Shown here: one piece after another, positions 1-8,612 of the stretch | Numbering within the stretch: position 1 is the stretch's first letter | Layout: every line of letters starts with the position of its first letter | Source of the DNA: Caulobacter rhizosphaerae | Lineage (GTDB): Bacteria > Pseudomonadota > Alphaproteobacteria > Caulobacterales > Caulobacteraceae | NCBI RefSeq assembly: GCF_010977555.1 | Contig: NZ_CP048815.1 | Location: 496,001 to 560,000 of the forward strand | DNA length: 64,000 bases | Reading direction: 5' to 3' | The notes under the pieces: model-generated | Database searches by the model: none | The model's input: only the letters and a program-made list of their open reading frames with translations | What the model was told of the DNA's origin: nothing | Position numbers and translations under genes: made by a program

Positions 1-1
1 T

Positions 2-193
2 GTCGAGGCGGTCGGGGCCTGTTCCAGCCGGCTGCGGCTGGTGGTGCGCGACAACGCCGCCGTCGACGAGGCGGCCCTGGCGGCCCTGAACTCGCGCGGC
101 GTGGTCCGGGTGGGCGAGCGGTCCGTGCACGTGGTGCTGGGTCCGGACGCCGAGCGCATCGGTGAGGCCGTGCGCTGCCTGCTGCCGGCCTGA
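2..193 (+). CDS. PTS EIIB domain, C-terminal fragment (glucose/N-acetylglucosamine family)
   Basis: Only the last 63 codons lie in the window; the gene starts upstream. The translation matches the end of a PTS EIIB domain of the Glc/GlcNAc family: a phosphorylatable cysteine in ACSSRLR, followed by VRDNAAVDEAAL and the GVVRVGE...VVLGPDAERI turn typical of this fold. EIIB passes phosphate from EIIA/HPr to the incoming sugar. The halogenase gene begins 42 bp downstream on the same strand. In Caulobacter a GlcNAc uptake locus carries such a PTS gene, so a GlcNAc-specific transporter is likely, but the substrate cannot be fixed from this fragment. Confidence 0.8.
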   Translation, partial: VEAVGACSSRLRLVVRDNAAVDEAALAALNSRGVVRVGERSVHVVLGPDAERIGEAVRCLLPA

Positions 194-234
194 CAAGGGT
201 CGCGCCAGGAACGGGAAGAGGTGAGGGAGCCAGG

Positions 235-1830
235 GTGACGGAAAGGCCGATCAACGACATCCTGATCGTCGGCGGCGGCACGGCCGGCTGGATGACCGCC
301 GCCTACCTGGCCCGGCGCCTGGGCTCGACCCGGCCGGACGGGGTGCGCATCACCCTGATCGAGTCCAGCGAGATCGGCATCATCGGGGTGGGCGAGGGCA
401 CGTTCCCGACCATCCAGAACACCATGCGGACGCTCGGCGTCGACGAGGCGCGGTTCCTGCGCGAGGCGGGAGCCGCCTTCAAGCAGGGCATCAAGTTCGT
501 CGACTGGAAGACCGCGCCCAGGGACGGGGTCCACAGCCATTACTACCACCCGTTCGCCCAGCCCCGGCTGCTGAACGGCGGCCTGGACCTGGCGCCCTAC
601 TGGCTGATGGGCGAGGCGGGGGACATCCCGTTCTCCGACGCCGTCACCCTGCAGGACAAGGTCTGCGAGGCGATGCGCGGCCCCAAGCGGCGGGACGATC
701 CGCAGTATGGCGGGCCGATGGCCTACGCCTACCATTTCGACGCGGGCAAGCTGGCGACTCTGCTGCGCGACGTCGGCAAGGCCACCGGGGTCCGGCACCT
801 GCTGGGCAATGTGCTGGCGGTCAACAAGGCGGACGACGGCGCGATCGCCTCGGTGACGACGCGCGAGCACGGCGACCTGGTCGCCGACCTCTATGTCGAC
901 TGCACCGGCTTTTCCGGCGCCCTGATCGGCGAGGCCATGGGCTCGGCCTGGATCGACAAGAGCGACACCCTGTTCGTCGACCGGGCCCTGGCCCTGCAGG
1001 TCCCCTACGACCGTCCCGATGCGCCGGTAGCGACGACCACGATCTCCACCGCCCACGAGGCCGGCTGGACCTGGGACATCGGCCTGCCCGACCGGCGCGG
1101 CACGGGCTATGTCTATTCCAGCCGCCACACCACCGACGATCGCGCTGAGCAGATTCTGCGCGGCTATGTCGGCCAGGCTGGCGACGGCCTGACGTCCCGC
1201 CTGCTGAAGCTGAAGGTCGGCCATCGCCAGGCGCACTGGATCAGGAACTGCGTCGCCGTCGGCCTGTCCGGCGGCTTCCTGGAGCCGTTGGAATCGACCG
1301 GCATCGTGTTGATCGAGGCCGCCGCCTACATGCTGGCCCGCAACCTGCCGCGCCGGGGCGGGATGGAGGCCGCCGCCCGCCAGTTCAACGCGGCCATGAC
1401 CGACCGCTACCTGCGGGCCATCGACTTCATCAAGCTGCACTATTGCCTGAGCCAGCGGACCGACAACCGCTTCTGGACCGACAACGCCGATCCGGCCTCG
1501 ATCCCCGAGACGCTGCGGGACCACTTGGCGATGTGGAAGTATCGACCGCCCAACGTGTTCGACTTCCCGAACCTGCACGAGAGCTTCAAGTACTTCAATT
1601 ATCAGTACATTCTGTACGGCATGGGCTTCGAGACCCGGGTAGACCCGGCCGCCCACGTCCATGGCGACCTGGCCCGGGCCGATTTCGCGCGGGTGCGGGA
1701 GGCGGGCCTGCGCGCCGCCGCCAGCCTACCCGACCATCGCGCCCTGCTGACCGAGATCCATGCCCACGGCTTCTCGACGGCGGCGCCCGGCCTGGCCACA
1801 GCCGAGGCCGGCGAGGCGCCCCGGCGGTGA
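235..1830 (+). CDS. Tryptophan halogenase family flavoprotein
   Basis: A 531-residue protein of the flavin-dependent tryptophan halogenase family, which uses FADH2 and O2 to make HOCl for halogenating an aromatic substrate. The FAD-binding GGGTAGW lies at residues 13-19, the family GVGEGTFPTI segment at about 51-60, and a lysine in FKQGIKF (K83) fits the position of the catalytic lysine of PrnA. A GWTWDI sequence at 277-282 fits the family GWxWxIP motif, but with GLP following instead of a direct P. The start is GTG at 235 after a purine-rich stretch. It is coupled to the next gene by GTGA. Members linked to TonB and PTS sugar loci in Caulobacterales have no proven substrate, so free-tryptophan halogenation should not be assumed. 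Confidence 0.9.
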   Translation: MTERPINDILIVGGGTAGWMTAAYLARRLGSTRPDGVRITLIESSEIGIIGVGEGTFPTIQNTMRTLGVDEARFLREAGAAFKQGIKFVDWKTAPRDGVHSHYYHPFAQPRLLNGGLDLAPYWLMGEAGDIPFSDAVTLQDKVCEAMRGPKRRDDPQYGGPMAYAYHFDAGKLATLLRDVGKATGVRHLLGNVLAVNKADDGAIASVTTREHGDLVADLYVDCTGFSGALIGEAMGSAWIDKSDTLFVDRALALQVPYDRPDAPVATTTISTAHEAGWTWDIGLPDRRGTGYVYSSRHTTDDRAEQILRGYVGQAGDGLTSRLLKLKVGHRQAHWIRNCVAVGLSGGFLEPLESTGIVLIEAAAYMLARNLPRRGGMEAAARQFNAAMTDRYLRAIDFIKLHYCLSQRTDNRFWTDNADPASIPETLRDHLAMWKYRPPNVFDFPNLHESFKYFNYQYILYGMGFETRVDPAAHVHGDLARADFARVREAGLRAAASLPDHRALLTEIHAHGFSTAAPGLATAEAGEAPRR

Positions 1831-2543
1831 GGGGGGCCGCCTTCGCGCCGGGTCCCGATCCCCGCTTCGAGGTGCTGCGGGTCGGCCGCGAGGGCCATCC
1901 GGTGCTGGTCGTCGACGGCCTGCTGACGGGCGCCGAAGGCCTGGTCGCGTTCGCGGCCGAGACGGCCAGGCTGGCGCCGGTCAGGGCCGCCGCCAACTTC
2001 TATCCCGGCGTCCGGGCCCCGGCGCCACAGGGCTATGTCCAGGCGCTGGTCACCGCCCTGCGGCCGCATCTGGCGACGACGTTCGGCGCGCCGCCCGACG
2101 GCCGCGCCCACGTCACCTGCGCCCTGTCGATGGCCACCCTGCCGGCCGACCAGGCGACACCGGCCCAGCGCCTGCCCCACATCGACACCACGGCGCCGGC
2201 CCAACTGGCGATCCTGCACTACCTCTGCGGCTCGCCGCACGGCGGCACGGCCTTCTACCGCCATCGCGCCACGGGCTTCGAGGCGATCGATCCGGCGCGC
2301 GGCCCGGCCTATCTGGCGGCGGCGCGTCGCGAGATGGCCGACGGCGCCGGCGGCCAGGACGGCTACATCACGGCCTCCGACCCGCTCTACGAACAGACGG
2401 CCGCGGTCGCGCCGGCCTTCAACCGGATCGTGGTCTATGCCAGCAACCTGCTGCACGCCGGCGTGCTGGCCGACCGCCCGGCCAGCGCCGATCCGCGCGC
2501 CGGGCGGCTGACGGCCAACACCTTCTTCCGCCCGGAAGGTTGA
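1827..2543 (+). CDS. DUF6445 family protein, probable Fe(II)/2-oxoglutarate-type oxygenase
   Basis: A 238-residue protein whose GTG start overlaps the halogenase stop (GTGA at 1827-1830), implying translational coupling. It resembles DUF6445. What can be seen is HID at residues 118-120, the strongly conserved block ILHYLCGSPHGGTAFYRHRATGFE split by no gap, YASNLLH ending at H210, and a closing RLTANTFF. An HxD...H triad followed by an arginine is the metal and co-substrate pattern of Fe(II)/2OG oxygenases; that reading is inference. A second copy lies at 48748-49473. Pairing with a halogenase suggests both act on the same substrate or on the same peptide or sugar. Confidence 0.8.
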   Translation: MRGAAFAPGPDPRFEVLRVGREGHPVLVVDGLLTGAEGLVAFAAETARLAPVRAAANFYPGVRAPAPQGYVQALVTALRPHLATTFGAPPDGRAHVTCALSMATLPADQATPAQRLPHIDTTAPAQLAILHYLCGSPHGGTAFYRHRATGFEAIDPARGPAYLAAARREMADGAGGQDGYITASDPLYEQTAAVAPAFNRIVVYASNLLHAGVLADRPASADPRAGRLTANTFFRPEG

Positions 2544-2693
2544 GGCGGCCCGACGAGCCGCTGGGCGCCAACGCTGTCAGGTGCGCAGAACCTTCAAGTC
2601 ACGGCAGGCATGTCCAAGCGCCGGGCCGGCGAACGGCCTAGCCTCCGGCCCGAATCCGGCGGTCCCTCCGCCGGACCGGCAGAGAGGCGGGGC

Positions 2694-3689
2694 ATGACCA
2701 CATCTTCCAGCGACCAGGACGGCGCCTCGCGGCGCGGCGTCGTCGCCAGCGGCCTGGGCCTGGCCCTCGTGGCCGCCCTTCCGTCCCTCGCGCCGGCCCC
2801 ATCGTCCGCGGCGACGCCCAAGGCTTCGCCCAAATCCCCAGGAGACACCAAAATGAGCAGCGGCTTCATCACCACCAAGGACGGTACGCAGATCTTCTAC
2901 AAGGACTGGGGTCCCAAGACCGCCCAGCCGATCGTGTTCCACCACGGCTGGCCGCTCAGCGCCGACGACTGGGACAACCAGATGATGTTCTTCCTGGCCG
3001 AGGGCTTCCGGGTCATCGCCCATGACCGCCGCGGCCATGGCCGGTCCAGCCAGACCGACACCGGCAACGAGATGGACACCTACGCCGCCGACGTCATCGC
3101 CCTGGCCGACCACCTGGACCTGAAGAACGCCGTCCATGTCGGCCACTCCACCGGCGGCGGCGAGGCCATCCACTACGCGGCCCGCGCCAAGCCCGGCCGG
3201 GTGGCCAAGGTGGTGCTGATCGGCGCCGTGCCGCCGATCATGGTCAAGTCCGACCAGAACCCCGGCGGTCTGCCGATCGAGGTGTTCGACGGCTTCCGCA
3301 CAGCCCAGAACGCCAACCGCGCCCAGTTCTTCCACGACATCGCCGCCGGCCCGTTCTACGGCTACAACCGCCCGGGCGCGAAGGTCTCGCCGGCCACGGT
3401 CGAGAACTGGTGGCGCCAGGGCATGATGGGCGGCGCCAAGGCCCACTACGACTGCATCAAGGCCTTCTCGGAAACCGACTTCACCGACGACCTCAAGTCG
3501 GTCGATGCGCCGGTGCTGCTGATGCACGGCGAGGACGACCAGATCGTGCCGATCGCCGACAGCGCCCTGCTGGGGATCAAGCTGGTCAAGCACGGCACGC
3601 TGAAGACCTATCCGGGCCTGCCGCACGGCATGTGCACCACCCACCCGGAGATCATCAATCCGGACCTGCTGGCCTTCATCAAGGCGTAG
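2694..3689 (+). CDS. Exported alpha/beta hydrolase, non-heme chloroperoxidase family
   Basis: An alpha/beta-hydrolase with the layout of cofactor-free chloroperoxidases and esterases: an oxyanion HHGW at 83-86, the nucleophile in GHSTGG (S152), an acid in GEDDQ (about D282) and a histidine in LPHGM (about H311). The start at 2694 follows AGAGAGG and gives a 331-residue precursor with a twin-arginine-like leader ([17 protein letters not shown]). An ATG at 2853 preceded by AGGAGA would give a cytosolic form starting [11 protein letters not shown], the usual start of many homologues. Either is plausible. A strong terminator follows the stop, so the gene is probably monocistronic. Confidence 0.88.
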   Translation: MTTSSSDQDGASRRGVVASGLGLALVAALPSLAPAPSSAATPKASPKSPGDTKMSSGFITTKDGTQIFYKDWGPKTAQPIVFHHGWPLSADDWDNQMMFFLAEGFRVIAHDRRGHGRSSQTDTGNEMDTYAADVIALADHLDLKNAVHVGHSTGGGEAIHYAARAKPGRVAKVVLIGAVPPIMVKSDQNPGGLPIEVFDGFRTAQNANRAQFFHDIAAGPFYGYNRPGAKVSPATVENWWRQGMMGGAKAHYDCIKAFSETDFTDDLKSVDAPVLLMHGEDDQIVPIADSALLGIKLVKHGTLKTYPGLPHGMCTTHPEIINPDLLAFIKA

Positions 3690-3706
3690 GCTTTCCGGAA
3701 CGCATG

Positions 3707-3739
3707 AAGGGCGTCCGCCAGCCGGCGGGCGCCCTTTTT
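3707..3739 (+). terminator. Intrinsic terminator after the chloroperoxidase-like gene
   Basis: A 13-bp stem (3707-3719 pairing with 3724-3736, one G-U pair) with a 4-nt AGCC loop runs into five T residues. It lies 18 bp past the stop of the hydrolase. Confidence 0.85.
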
Positions 3740-3788
3740 CGCTTCTGGCGGCTTGCGAAGCGGCGCGCGATGAGGGCTGCTTGCGGCC

Positions 3789-4559
3789 ATGATCCCCGTC
3801 CCGACCGCCCCCTGGGCGCACCTGCCCTTCGACCTGCTGGCCTGGACCCTGGGGACCGCCTCGACGGCCGCCGTCTACCGCTGGCGGCTGAAGGACCAGG
3901 TCCGGCCGGTCGCGGCCCGGGTCGACGGCGGCTACTTCCTGTTCCTGGCCCTGGGCGCCATTCCCGGCGCCTGGCTGGCCGGCTCGTTCAACTCCCTGCG
4001 CGAGCACGCGCCCGCCCTGTCGCACAGCGTGGCCGGCGCCCTGGTCGGCGCCATCGTCGGTGTCGAGGTCTACAAGGCGCTGCGGGGCGTCAGGGGTTCG
4101 ACCGGCGGGATCTTCGTCGGCTCCTTCAGCCTCGGCGTGGCGGTCGGGCGGCTGGGCTGCTTCTTCGCGGGCCTGCCGGACGACACCTATGGCGCGCCGA
4201 CCCGGCTGCCCTGGGCGGTGGACCTGGGCGACGGGGTAGGCCGCCATCCGGTGCAGCTCTATGAGTCGGCCAGCATGGCCCTGTTCCTGGCCGTCTACCT
4301 CATGGGCCTGGCGCGCCGGCGCGACTGGGCGATGCGGCGCGGCTTCTACGTCATGTGCGGCTGGTATGGCCTGCAGCGGTTCTGCTGGGAGTTCCTAAAG
4401 CCCTATCCCCGGTTGATCGGGCCGTTTAACCTCTTCCATCTGCTTTGCCTGGGGCTGGTGATCTATGGATGGGTCTATTACCGCGCCGATCGACGGCGAG
4501 AGCGTCGCGCGCAAGACCGCCCCCTACCTGTTCCTGGGCCAGACCACCAGCCTGTGTGA
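3789..4559 (+). CDS. Prolipoprotein diacylglyceryl transferase-like (Lgt-like) membrane protein
   Basis: A 256-residue polytopic membrane protein. The signature region GRLGCFFAG (120-128), HPVQLYE (153-159) and YGLQRFCWEF (193-202) lines up with Lgt's GRxGNFxNGE, RHPSQLYE and YGxxRxxxEFFR blocks. Lgt moves diacylglycerol from phosphatidylglycerol to the lipobox cysteine of prolipoproteins. The second and third motifs are conserved, but the Asn of the first is changed (GCFF for GNFI), and the protein sits in a cassette with a radical SAM lipid-type enzyme. It is therefore probably an Lgt paralogue with another lipid substrate rather than the housekeeping lgt. Its 3' end overlaps the next gene by 95 bp. 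Confidence 0.82.
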   Translation: MIPVPTAPWAHLPFDLLAWTLGTASTAAVYRWRLKDQVRPVAARVDGGYFLFLALGAIPGAWLAGSFNSLREHAPALSHSVAGALVGAIVGVEVYKALRGVRGSTGGIFVGSFSLGVAVGRLGCFFAGLPDDTYGAPTRLPWAVDLGDGVGRHPVQLYESASMALFLAVYLMGLARRRDWAMRRGFYVMCGWYGLQRFCWEFLKPYPRLIGPFNLFHLLCLGLVIYGWVYYRADRRRERRAQDRPLPVPGPDHQPV

Positions 4560-5910
4560 GACCTGCCTGGCTCTGGTCCCGGCCAAGATCATCGCCGAGG
4601 GCGAGCGGGTCTACTACCAGAAGCGCTGTCGCGAACATGGCGTCCAGAAGACCCTGATCGCCGACGACCTGGGCTACTGGAAGGCCCAGAAAGACTGGCT
4701 CAAGCCGGGCGACCGGCCCCTAGCCGTCCAGACCCGCACCGACCATGGCTGCCCTTACGACTGCGGTCTGTGCCCGGACCACGAGCAGCATTCCTGCCTG
4801 GCGATCCTGGAGATCAACGAGGCCTGCAACCTGACCTGCCCGGTCTGTTTCGCCGGCTCGTCCACCGGCCTGGACGCCCATCGCCCCCTGGCCGAGGTGG
4901 AGGCGATGCTGGACGTCATCGTCGCCTCCGAGGGCGAGCCCGACCTGGTGCAACTGTCCGGCGGCGAGCCCACCCTGCACCCGCAGTTCTTCGAGATCCT
5001 GACAGCCGCCCGGGCCCGGCCGATCCGCCACCTGATGATCAACACCAATGGCCTGCGCATCGCCCGCGAGCCCGGCTTCGCCGAGCGCCTGGCGACCTAC
5101 ATGCCCCGGTTCGAGGTCTATCTGCAGTTCGACAGCCTGCGCCGCGACGCCCTGATGCAACTGCGCGGCGCCGATCTGGTCAAGGTCCGCGCCCAGGCGC
5201 TGGAGGCGCTGGAGCGCAACAACATCCCGACCACCCTGGTGGTGACCCTGAAGAAGGGCGTCAACGACGACGAGATCGCCGACATCGTCCGCCACGCCCT
5301 GACCTGGCGTTGCGTACGCGGCGTGACCTTCCAGCCGATCCAGGACGCCGGCCGCAACGACGGCTTCGACGCCCGCGACCATCGCATCGTCCTGACCGAG
5401 GTCCGCCGCCGGATCGCCGAGGCGGGGGTCTTCGCCCTGGAGGACCTGATCCCCCTGCCATGCAATCCCGACCAGATCTGCATCGGCTACGGCCTGCGCA
5501 ACGGCCAGGAGGTGGCGCCGGTGACCGCGCTGCTGCCGCGCGAGCTGTTCGTCGCCGCCGCCCCCAGCACGGTGACGTTCGAGGCCTATCCAGAGCTGCA
5601 ACGGAAGGTCTTCGACCTGCTGTCGCTGTCCACGGCCCAGGCGGACACCTCCGACAAGCTGGCCGCCCTGCTGTGCTGCCTGCCCGAGGCCGCCGTGCCC
5701 CAGAGCCTGGCCTACGAACACACCTTCCGCGTGGTGATCTCGCAGTTCCTGGACCGCTACAATTTCGACCTGGGCACGGTGAAGCGCTCGTGCGTGCACT
5801 TTGTCGAGCCGGACGGTCGGATCATCCCGTTCGACACCTACAACACCTTCTACCGCCCCGGCGCCGCGGGCGCCGAGGCGCTCGCGCGCGGTCAGGGGAG
5901 GACGACATGA
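4465..5910 (+). CDS. Radical SAM enzyme of the tetraether lipid synthase (Tes/MJ0619-like) family
   Basis: A 481-residue radical SAM protein. An N-terminal CETC (31-34) with a further Cys at 55 (KRCREHG) suggests a rubredoxin-like site. Next come two CxxxCxxC motifs, C96-C100-C103 and C121-C125-C128; the second (CNLTCPVCFA) is the canonical SAM-cluster motif and is followed by LSGGEPTLHP. The C-terminus has KRSCVHF and IIPFDTYNTFY. This order matches archaeal Tes, which joins lipid chains through unactivated carbons and carries several Fe-S clusters plus a rubredoxin-type iron. The chosen ATG (4465) lies inside the Lgt-like gene, so both are coexpressed. The actual substrate here is unknown. 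Confidence 0.85.
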   Translation: MDGSITAPIDGESVARKTAPYLFLGQTTSLCETCLALVPAKIIAEGERVYYQKRCREHGVQKTLIADDLGYWKAQKDWLKPGDRPLAVQTRTDHGCPYDCGLCPDHEQHSCLAILEINEACNLTCPVCFAGSSTGLDAHRPLAEVEAMLDVIVASEGEPDLVQLSGGEPTLHPQFFEILTAARARPIRHLMINTNGLRIAREPGFAERLATYMPRFEVYLQFDSLRRDALMQLRGADLVKVRAQALEALERNNIPTTLVVTLKKGVNDDEIADIVRHALTWRCVRGVTFQPIQDAGRNDGFDARDHRIVLTEVRRRIAEAGVFALEDLIPLPCNPDQICIGYGLRNGQEVAPVTALLPRELFVAAAPSTVTFEAYPELQRKVFDLLSLSTAQADTSDKLAALLCCLPEAAVPQSLAYEHTFRVVISQFLDRYNFDLGTVKRSCVHFVEPDGRIIPFDTYNTFYRPGAAGAEALARGQGRTT

Positions 5911-6158
5911 GTTCGGACCAGGACGGGCGCGATCCCGTCGCCAGGCTGTTCGGGGCGCTGCTGATGGCGGTGGGCGGGCTGATGATGACCCTGTGCGGCC
6001 TGTGCTCGCTGGTCGGCGTCATCTACGCCGTGGGGAGCGGCGGGAGCGACATGGGCTTCTCGCTGCTGTTCGTGCTGAGCTTCGGCGGCGTGCCGATCAT
6101 CGTGGGCTTGGGAATCTTCTGGCTCGGACGGTCGCTTCGGTCGCCTAAGCGTCGCTGA
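5907..6158 (+). CDS. Small two-helix membrane protein in the radical SAM cassette
   Basis: An 83-residue protein with two hydrophobic helices, roughly residues 13-41 and 50-74, and a basic tail (RSLRSPKRR). Its ATG overlaps the radical SAM stop (ATGA at 5907-5910), so it is the third gene of the cassette. I do not recognise a family. Its 3' end overlaps the convergent glucosidase gene by 14 bp. It may tether or assist the radical SAM enzyme at the membrane, which is inference from position only. Confidence 0.75.
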   Translation: MSSDQDGRDPVARLFGALLMAVGGLMMTLCGLCSLVGVIYAVGSGGSDMGFSLLFVLSFGGVPIIVGLGIFWLGRSLRSPKRR

Positions 6159-7830
6159 CGATCAGGATCGCGAAGTCCCACCCCCTCAGAGTGACGATCC
6201 CGTCCGCGACCTCGGCCGCGCCGAACGCCGCCCCCTCGACCGTCAGACCCTCCGGCAGCGCATAGCGCACCGTCTCGCGGCCGAAGTTCAGCAGCACCAG
6301 GATCCGTTGACCCCGGCGATAGGCGAAGACCTGCGGATGGTCGGGGTCGATGTCGCGGTAGTCGCCCTCGCGCAGGTCGGCGGACCCGCGCCGGAAGGCG
6401 ATCAGGGCGCGGGTGTGGGCCAGCACCGAGTCCGGTCGCCCGGCCTGGTCCGCCGCGTTGATCGTCGCGGCGTTGGGGTTGACCGACAGCCAGGGCTGGC
6501 CCGTCGTGAAGCCGCCGTTCGGGCCGTCCGTCCATTGCATCGGCGTGCGGCTGTTGTCGCGGCCCATGGCCCGGGCGTTGGCCAGGTACTCGGCCTCCGA
6601 CACCCGGTGGCGCACGTCGCGCCAACGGCCGGCCACCTCCAGGTCGTCGAAGTCGTCCAGGGTCTGGAACGGATAGTTGGTCATGCCCAGCTCCTCACCC
6701 TGGTAGAGGAACGGCGTGCCGCGCTGGGTGAGGATCAGGGTGTTGAGGAGCTTGGCCGAGCGCTCGACCCAGGCCGGATCGTCGTCGCCGAAGTGCGAGA
6801 CCGCGCGCGGGTTGTCGTGGTTGGACAGGAACACCGTGTTCCAGCCGAACGGCCCGGCCGCCTGGTCCAGCTCGGTATAAAGCGCCTTTAGCCGGGGCAG
6901 GGTCCAGGTGGTCTTGCGCCAGCCGTCGATGTCCATCCGCACGATGTCGAAATTGAACACCAGGTCCAGCTCGCGGCGGCGGCTGTCGACCAGGTCGCGG
7001 GCGTCCTCCGGGCGCAGGCCGAAGGCCTCGCCGACCGTCATGGTGTCGTAGTGGTCCAGCACCTGGCGGCGCATGTCGCGCAGGTAGTCGTGCAGCCTCG
7101 GGCCGGCGGCGTAGACGAACTGCGGCGCGCGCAGCTCTTCCGGGGTCAGGTCCGGCAGGCCGGGCGGCTTGGAGATGAACGGGATCACGTCCATCCGGAA
7201 GCCCGCCACGCCCTTGTCCAGCCAGAACCGCATCAGGTCGTGGACCTCTTCCCGGACCTTGGGGTTCTCCCAGTTCAGGTCGGGCTGCTTGGCGGCGAAA
7301 TAGTGCAGGTAGTATTGCCCGGTCGCCTCGTCGAGGGTCCAGGCCGGGCCGCCGAAGAAGGCGGGATAGTTGTTGGGCGGTCCCCCATCCTTGCCGTCGC
7401 GCCAGATGTAGTAGTCACGATAGGGGCTGCCTGGGCCCTTGCGGCCCTCGACGAACCAGGCGTGCTCGTCGCTGGTGTGGTTGACCACCAGGTCGATGAT
7501 CAGCCGGATGCCGCGCGCCTTCATCCCGTCCAGCATGGCGTCGAAATCGGCCATGGTCCCGAACTGGGCCATCACCTCGCGGTAGTCGCGGATGTCGTAG
7601 CCGTTGTCGGCGTTGGGGCTGTCGAAGTGCGGGCTCAGCCACACCACGTCGACGCCCAGGGCCTGCAGATAGTCCAGCCGCGCCGTGATCCCCGGCAGGT
7701 CGCCCACGCCATCGCCGTTCGTGTCCAGGAAGGAGCGCGGATAGACCTGGTAGACGACGGCGTCCTTCCACCAGGGGCGGCCGGTGGCCGGCTCGGCGGG
7801 CGGCTCGACGGACGGTGGATCGGCGCTCAC
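6145..7830 (-). CDS. GH13 alpha-glucosidase (oligo-1,6-glucosidase type)
   Basis: A 561-residue glycoside hydrolase family 13 enzyme, with no evident signal peptide, so probably cytosolic. It opens WWKDAVVYQVYPRSF and has conserved DLVVNHTS (113-120), nucleophile D214 in GFRMDVI, acid/base E268 in TVGEAF, and the transition-state pair H338-D339 in LSNHDNPR. Late landmarks are LYQGEELGM and RTPMQW. These are the oligo-1,6-glucosidase/alpha-glucosidase blocks; trehalose synthase is less likely at this length. It would release glucose from alpha-linked oligosaccharides. The start is GTG. It converges on the radical SAM cassette, overlapping by 14 bp. Confidence 0.92.
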   Translation of the reverse strand: MSADPPSVEPPAEPATGRPWWKDAVVYQVYPRSFLDTNGDGVGDLPGITARLDYLQALGVDVVWLSPHFDSPNADNGYDIRDYREVMAQFGTMADFDAMLDGMKARGIRLIIDLVVNHTSDEHAWFVEGRKGPGSPYRDYYIWRDGKDGGPPNNYPAFFGGPAWTLDEATGQYYLHYFAAKQPDLNWENPKVREEVHDLMRFWLDKGVAGFRMDVIPFISKPPGLPDLTPEELRAPQFVYAAGPRLHDYLRDMRRQVLDHYDTMTVGEAFGLRPEDARDLVDSRRRELDLVFNFDIVRMDIDGWRKTTWTLPRLKALYTELDQAAGPFGWNTVFLSNHDNPRAVSHFGDDDPAWVERSAKLLNTLILTQRGTPFLYQGEELGMTNYPFQTLDDFDDLEVAGRWRDVRHRVSEAEYLANARAMGRDNSRTPMQWTDGPNGGFTTGQPWLSVNPNAATINAADQAGRPDSVLAHTRALIAFRRGSADLREGDYRDIDPDHPQVFAYRRGQRILVLLNFGRETVRYALPEGLTVEGAAFGAAEVADGIVTLRGWDFAILIVSDA

Positions 7831-7983
7831 GACAGGACTCCGCTCAAGCGACTCGAACCGAGGCTAGCCGGCCGACGCGCGGCTGGCGACCGCCGACGTC
7901 TTGCGCCGTCGATCATGGGCGCTAAGGCGGTGCTGCTACTCAGAAAATAGTTCAGGTTGTCTTCGACCTGGAGGGAGGTCTCG

Positions 7984-8328
7984 ATGTCGTTCAAGACCGA
8001 GCTGGCGATGGCGCGCGAGGACGCCAAGCTGGTGCAGGCGCGCCGTGACCAGGAGCAGGCCCGGCAAGCCGAGGCGGCCCACGTGATGGCCACCGATCCC
8101 GACCGCTACTGGGCGCGCTACTACCTGACCGACGATCTGGTCATGCAGGCGATCCGGGGCGCCGGCAGTTTCAGCATCAGCTTGCCGGCCACCGCCTTCG
8201 GCTCGCAGACGGCCGCCCGCCTGGACGAATTCCGCGACGCCGGCGCCGAGGTCGAGGTGCTGGAGGCCAAGGTTCCCGCCGTCGACAGCGGGGACACGAT
8301 CGTCGTCAAGCGCGTCACGATCCGCTGA
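7984..8328 (+). CDS. Hypothetical protein, 114 aa
   Basis: The ATG at 7984 follows a good GGAGGGAGG ribosome-binding site 6-7 bases upstream, which fixes the start. The first half is a charged, Ala/Gln/Arg-rich helix (AREDAKLVQARRDQEQARQAEAA), then a mixed domain ending VVKRVTIR. No signal peptide or membrane segment is visible. I do not recognise the family. It is divergent from the glucosidase, with 153 bp between them. Confidence 0.7.
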   Translation: MSFKTELAMAREDAKLVQARRDQEQARQAEAAHVMATDPDRYWARYYLTDDLVMQAIRGAGSFSISLPATAFGSQTAARLDEFRDAGAEVEVLEAKVPAVDSGDTIVVKRVTIR

Positions 8329-8384
8329 GGCCACGACGGCCGCCCGCGCGCCTGGCGAGGCGGAGGTCTGGTTTTAGGGGTTAG

Positions 8385-8474
<90 letters not shown>

Positions 8475-8612
8475 AGGGGGTCTTCGGGGCCTGCCCGGGG
8501 GCTGGCCTTGAGTGAGGGCGGGATACCTAGCGGCGTCGCCCGAAGAGCGCAAGAGCCTGTGACAAGCTTTTGTGTCGCGGGGCGCGGTTTCCCGCCTGGG
8601 GCCCGGGCGGAC

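Noticed and set aside
1443..1826. Upstream in-frame extension of the DUF6445 gene
   Set aside because: The extra sequence is a frame-shifted shadow of the halogenase; similarity begins after the GTG at 1827.
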